DNA of 64,000 nt. Source: Pseudomonas cichorii. GTDB lineage: Bacteria > Pseudomonadota > Gammaproteobacteria > Pseudomonadales > Pseudomonadaceae. The stretch is taken from assembly GCF_015471405.1 (NCBI RefSeq), contig NZ_BLVZ01000004.1:389726-453725 (forward strand). The letters are read 5' to 3'. Positions 61,480-64,000 of the stretch are shown piece after piece; the stretch's first letter is position 1, and each line of letters starts with the position of its first letter. Below the pieces are notes generated by a model. That model did no database searches. It saw nothing but the letters and a program-made list of their open reading frames with translations, and was not told the origin of the DNA. The position numbers and the translations under genes are program-made.

Positions 61480-62931
61480 ATGATTCCAGTGATCTTGTCA
61501 GGCGGTAGCGGTTCACGACTCTGGCCGCTTTCGCGTAAACAATTCCCTAAACAATTCCTGGCACTGACAGGCGAACACACCCTGTTCCAGCAAACCCTGG
61601 AGCGTCTGGTGTTCGAGGGTATGCAAGAGCCCATCGTGGTCTGCAACAAGGAGCATCGTTTCATCGTAAACGAGCAGTTGGCAGCACTGGACCTCAACAC
61701 CCAGGCCATCCTGATGGAGCCGTTCGGGCGTAACACCGCACCCGCCGTTGCCCTGACTGCGATGATGCTGGTTAATGAAGGCAACGACGAGCTGATGCTG
61801 GTCCTGCCGGCCGATCACGTGATCGAAGATCAGAAAGCCCTGCAACGCGCACTGGCCCTGGCCACCGTCGCAGCAGAGCGTGGCGAAATGGTCCTGTTCG
61901 GCGTACCGGCCAACAAACCGGAAACCGGCTACGGTTACATCAAATCCACCGCCGATGCGCTGCTGCCGGAAGGCGTGAGCCGCGTGTCGCACTTCGTTGA
62001 GAAGCCTGACGAAAAACGCGCTGCCGAGTTCGTCGAGGCAGGCGGTTACTACTGGAACAGCGGCATGTTCCTGTTCCGTGCCAGCCGCTTCCTGGAAGAG
62101 CTGAAAAAACACGATCCGGATATCTACGACACCTGCCTGCTGACCCTTGAGCGCAGCCAGCACGACGGCGGCGCCGTAGACATCGATGCCGCGACCTTCG
62201 CCTGCTGCCCGGACAACTCCATCGACTACGCCGTCATGGAAAAAACCCAGCGCGCCTGCGTCGTGCCACTGTCGGCAGGCTGGAGCGATGTCGGCTGCTG
62301 GTCGTCACTGTGGGAAGTGCAGGAAAAAGACAACCATGGCAACGTCACCAAAGGCGACGTCGTCATTCAGGACAGCCGCAACTGCATGATCCACGGCAAC
62401 GGCAAACTGGTATCGGTGATCGGCCTGGACAACATCGTGGTCGTCGAAACCAAGGACGCCATGATGATCGCCCACAAGGACAAGGTCCAAGGCGTCAAGC
62501 AGATGGTCAACACCCTCAACGAACAGGGCCGCAGCGAAACCCAGAACCATCTGGAAGTCTATCGTCCGTGGGGCTCCTACGACTCGGTGGACATGGGCGG
62601 CCGCTTCCAGGTCAAGCGCATCTCGGTCAAACCGGGCGCCAGCCTCTCGCTGCAAATGCACCACCACCGCGCCGAACACTGGATCGTGGTATCCGGCACG
62701 GCTCAGGTAACCTGCGACGAGAACGTGTTCCTGCTGACTGAAAACCAGTCCACCTACATCCCGATCGCGTCGGTCCATCGCCTGAAAAACCCGGGCAAGA
62801 TCCCGTTGGAAATCATTGAAGTCCAATCCGGAAGCTACCTGGGCGAAGACGATATCGAACGCTACGAAGATGTGTATGGCCGTTCCGGTGCGCTGGAAGC
62901 GGGCGTGAAAACGCAGACGATTGCACGATAA
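61480..62931 (+). CDS. algA: Phosphomannose isomerase / GDP-mannose pyrophosphorylase AlgA
   Basis: A bifunctional enzyme of 483 residues that does the first (fructose-6-phosphate to mannose-6-phosphate) and third (mannose-1-phosphate to GDP-mannose) steps of GDP-mannose supply. The N-terminal nucleotidyltransferase has GGSGSRLWPLSRKQFPKQF; the C-terminal cupin isomerase has SLQMHHHRAEHWIVVSGTA. The ATG at 61480 follows ggagaa at 5 bases; the frame is open to 61378 without similarity. The 121-base gap after algF could hold an extra promoter, none of which was recognised. Last gene of the operon. Confidence 0.96.
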   Translation: MIPVILSGGSGSRLWPLSRKQFPKQFLALTGEHTLFQQTLERLVFEGMQEPIVVCNKEHRFIVNEQLAALDLNTQAILMEPFGRNTAPAVALTAMMLVNEGNDELMLVLPADHVIEDQKALQRALALATVAAERGEMVLFGVPANKPETGYGYIKSTADALLPEGVSRVSHFVEKPDEKRAAEFVEAGGYYWNSGMFLFRASRFLEELKKHDPDIYDTCLLTLERSQHDGGAVDIDAATFACCPDNSIDYAVMEKTQRACVVPLSAGWSDVGCWSSLWEVQEKDNHGNVTKGDVVIQDSRNCMIHGNGKLVSVIGLDNIVVVETKDAMMIAHKDKVQGVKQMVNTLNEQGRSETQNHLEVYRPWGSYDSVDMGGRFQVKRISVKPGASLSLQMHHHRAEHWIVVSGTAQVTCDENVFLLTENQSTYIPIASVHRLKNPGKIPLEIIEVQSGSYLGEDDIERYEDVYGRSGALEAGVKTQTIAR

Positions 62932-62937
62932 AAGATA

Positions 62938-62998
62938 GCGGCAAGCTTCAAGCTGGAAGCTTCAAGTAACTTGAGGCTTGTAGCTTGCAACTTGTCGC
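62938..62998. repeat. 7-bp-periodic repeat tract after algA
   Basis: The sequence agcggcaagcttcaagctgg is followed by cttgaggcttgtagcttgca, so two halves can pair. It belongs to the gcttgtagc-type family found at three other sites. Confidence 0.7.
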
Positions 62999-63020
62999 TG
63001 ACAGAGCAACAGGCCCTCGG

Positions 63021-63068
63021 CAACACCCTGCGTATCCCCATCCGCAGGGTGTTGTTGGGGGTTTTTTA
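63021..63068 (+). terminator. Terminator of the alginate operon
   Basis: The 12-base arms caacaccctgcg and cgcagggtgttg are perfect and followed at a short distance by ggggttttttatt. It lies about 90 bases after algA, past a repeat tract. Confidence 0.85.
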
Positions 63069-63088
63069 TTGGTTCAATCCGATGCCAG

Positions 63089-64000
63089 TCATGCCACTCT
63101 CTGACGTTTAGCCTCTTGACGCATCTCACTTCGCACTCGCTTGGCCATCAGCCTTGCCGGCAGTCTTGAAGACATTACAAGTCCAGCATAAGTGTCGGCA
63201 TTCATTCGTAATAACGAAGCCCGGATTTTGGGATCACCAAATGCTTCTGTTCGACGCGCCCTTATGTCCGCATTATCATCGAGAGCCAGCATGGCATCTC
63301 GATAATCGGACGGAGCAAACTCATGTGCCTCCGGTCCATTCAGCACGATGTACTTCAGGGTCTTTCTGATTTCTTTTGACCACTGTTTAACCACTACCGG
63401 GCTGACTTTGTCTGGAAGAATAAACTCCTCATTGTAAAAAGCATCCAAGGCACCACTAACAGCGTGAGACGCTTCATGAATCAATGTATGGGCAACGTTC
63501 AGCACGTTATGTGATTCAAGATGTGTTCTGGATATTCGCATCCTGAGAAACTTACTGAACACTTCATTAGTCATACGCGTTGTGGCCAATAAGTCAGTAT
63601 CGGTGTCGAAAAGCTCAAGGGATTTGGCTATTTTCGGTTTAAGAATGGATGACAAGAATTTTTTCTGTTCGATTAGCTCTTTTCGTACTCCAGCAACAGT
63701 AAGCTTCTTTAATTCCGGAGGCAGATCCCGCCCATAGGTTGCAGCAAAGGCTTTTGAAACACCATGCTCAGGGCGACTTTTGCCCAGCTCAACGATGGTG
63801 CGTCGCAATAGCTTGGCAGACACATCAAGAGCATCTTTCAGCTTGGCTTGCTGCAGGGGGGTAAAATTGGAAAACCCCTTCGCAACAATGACATCGCGGG
63901 GATCAGCGCCTTCACTATCGGTATACCGCAGAGGTGAATTGCGAACGAAGCGGAACAGATTCAAACCATCCACCACTCCCGCCGGATCCGGATTGATCCA
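63089..64000 (-). CDS. Rhs/TccC-family protein, C-terminal part with HExxH motif, cut by window edge
   Basis: The frame is open to base 64000, so only the last 303 residues are seen. They begin WINPDPAGVVDGLNLFRFVR and NSPLRYTDSEG, the end of the Rhs-repeat core as found in TccC (Tc toxin C) and Rhs proteins. About 275 residues of variable C-terminal domain follow. They hold TLIHEASHAVSGALD with an HExxH zinc-metallopeptidase-like motif at about residue 180 of the visible part. The gene is AT-richer than alg genes. No immunity gene follows: the stop is 158 bases from algA, with only repeats and a terminator between. The toxin class is inferred from the motif. Confidence 0.8.
   Translation of the reverse strand, partial: WINPDPAGVVDGLNLFRFVRNSPLRYTDSEGADPRDVIVAKGFSNFTPLQQAKLKDALDVSAKLLRRTIVELGKSRPEHGVSKAFAATYGRDLPPELKKLTVAGVRKELIEQKKFLSSILKPKIAKSLELFDTDTDLLATTRMTNEVFSKFLRMRISRTHLESHNVLNVAHTLIHEASHAVSGALDAFYNEEFILPDKVSPVVVKQWSKEIRKTLKYIVLNGPEAHEFAPSDYRDAMLALDDNADIRARRTEAFGDPKIRASLLRMNADTYAGLVMSSRLPARLMAKRVRSEMRQEAKRQRVA

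Overview
The window is a chromosomal segment of a fluorescent Pseudomonas, most likely a member of the P. syringae species complex or a close relative. The reasons are the high GC content, the HexR-type edd/glk/gap cluster, the GcsR-type glycine cleavage locus, the aapJQMP amino acid transporter, the moaCDE set and a complete 12-gene alginate operon, all with Pseudomonas-typical protein sequences. No rRNA, tRNA, CRISPR array, prophage or complete insertion sequence was found.

Layout. 1-4007: Entner-Doudoroff and glycolysis genes, with glk (cut by the window edge) and edd on the minus strand diverging from gap, and two HexR-like operators between them. 4042-9560: a cell-surface-signalling haem uptake locus (Fur box, ECF sigma factor, FecR anti-sigma, TonB receptor with signalling domain) followed by haem oxygenase and a DUF454 membrane protein. 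9671-16384: a small DUF5064 protein, then the sigma-54 activator gcsR and its likely target gcvH-gcvP-gcvT, with TyrR-like boxes and a -24/-12 promoter between them. 16587-19800: a cold shock protein, an RDD membrane protein and lptF-lptG. 20128-28797: pepA, holC, valS, rlmF, an HU protein, yejK/ndpA and a membrane-anchored glutaredoxin. 28874-32042: a minus-strand group (GST-like, GIY-YIG, NTF2-like, CynX-type MFS). 32251-33378: an AT-rich accessory patch with a broken Hcp-type effector gene and two tandem paralogous membrane proteins, read here as orphan immunity proteins. 33466-37630: aapJQMP. 38111-45723: an esterase, rhlB, moaCDE, a PIN-PhoH ATPase, a polysaccharide deacetylase, a small inverted-repeat element (MITE) and yaaA. 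46034-62931: the alginate operon algD-alg8-alg44-algK-algE-algG-algX-algL-algI-algJ-algF-algA, behind an AlgU-type promoter and a leader of about 460 nt. 63089-64000: the C-terminal end of an Rhs/TccC-family toxin carrying an HExxH motif, cut by the window edge.

How the genes work together. AlgA (with AlgC, encoded elsewhere) and AlgD make GDP-mannuronic acid. Alg8 and Alg44 polymerise it under c-di-GMP control. AlgG epimerises it, AlgI, AlgJ, AlgF and AlgX acetylate it, AlgL clears stray polymer, and AlgK and AlgE export it. The haem locus senses, imports and degrades haem under iron starvation. The GcsR locus switches on glycine breakdown to CO2, ammonia and methylene-tetrahydrofolate.

Intergenic space is rich in repeats: a REP-like family with the core gcgaattcattcgc, and 7-bp-periodic tracts of the gcttgtagcttgcagc kind at four places. 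One of those tracts lies inside the alginate operon. The least explained parts are the Hcp remnant with its twin membrane proteins and the HExxH domain on the Rhs/TccC protein.
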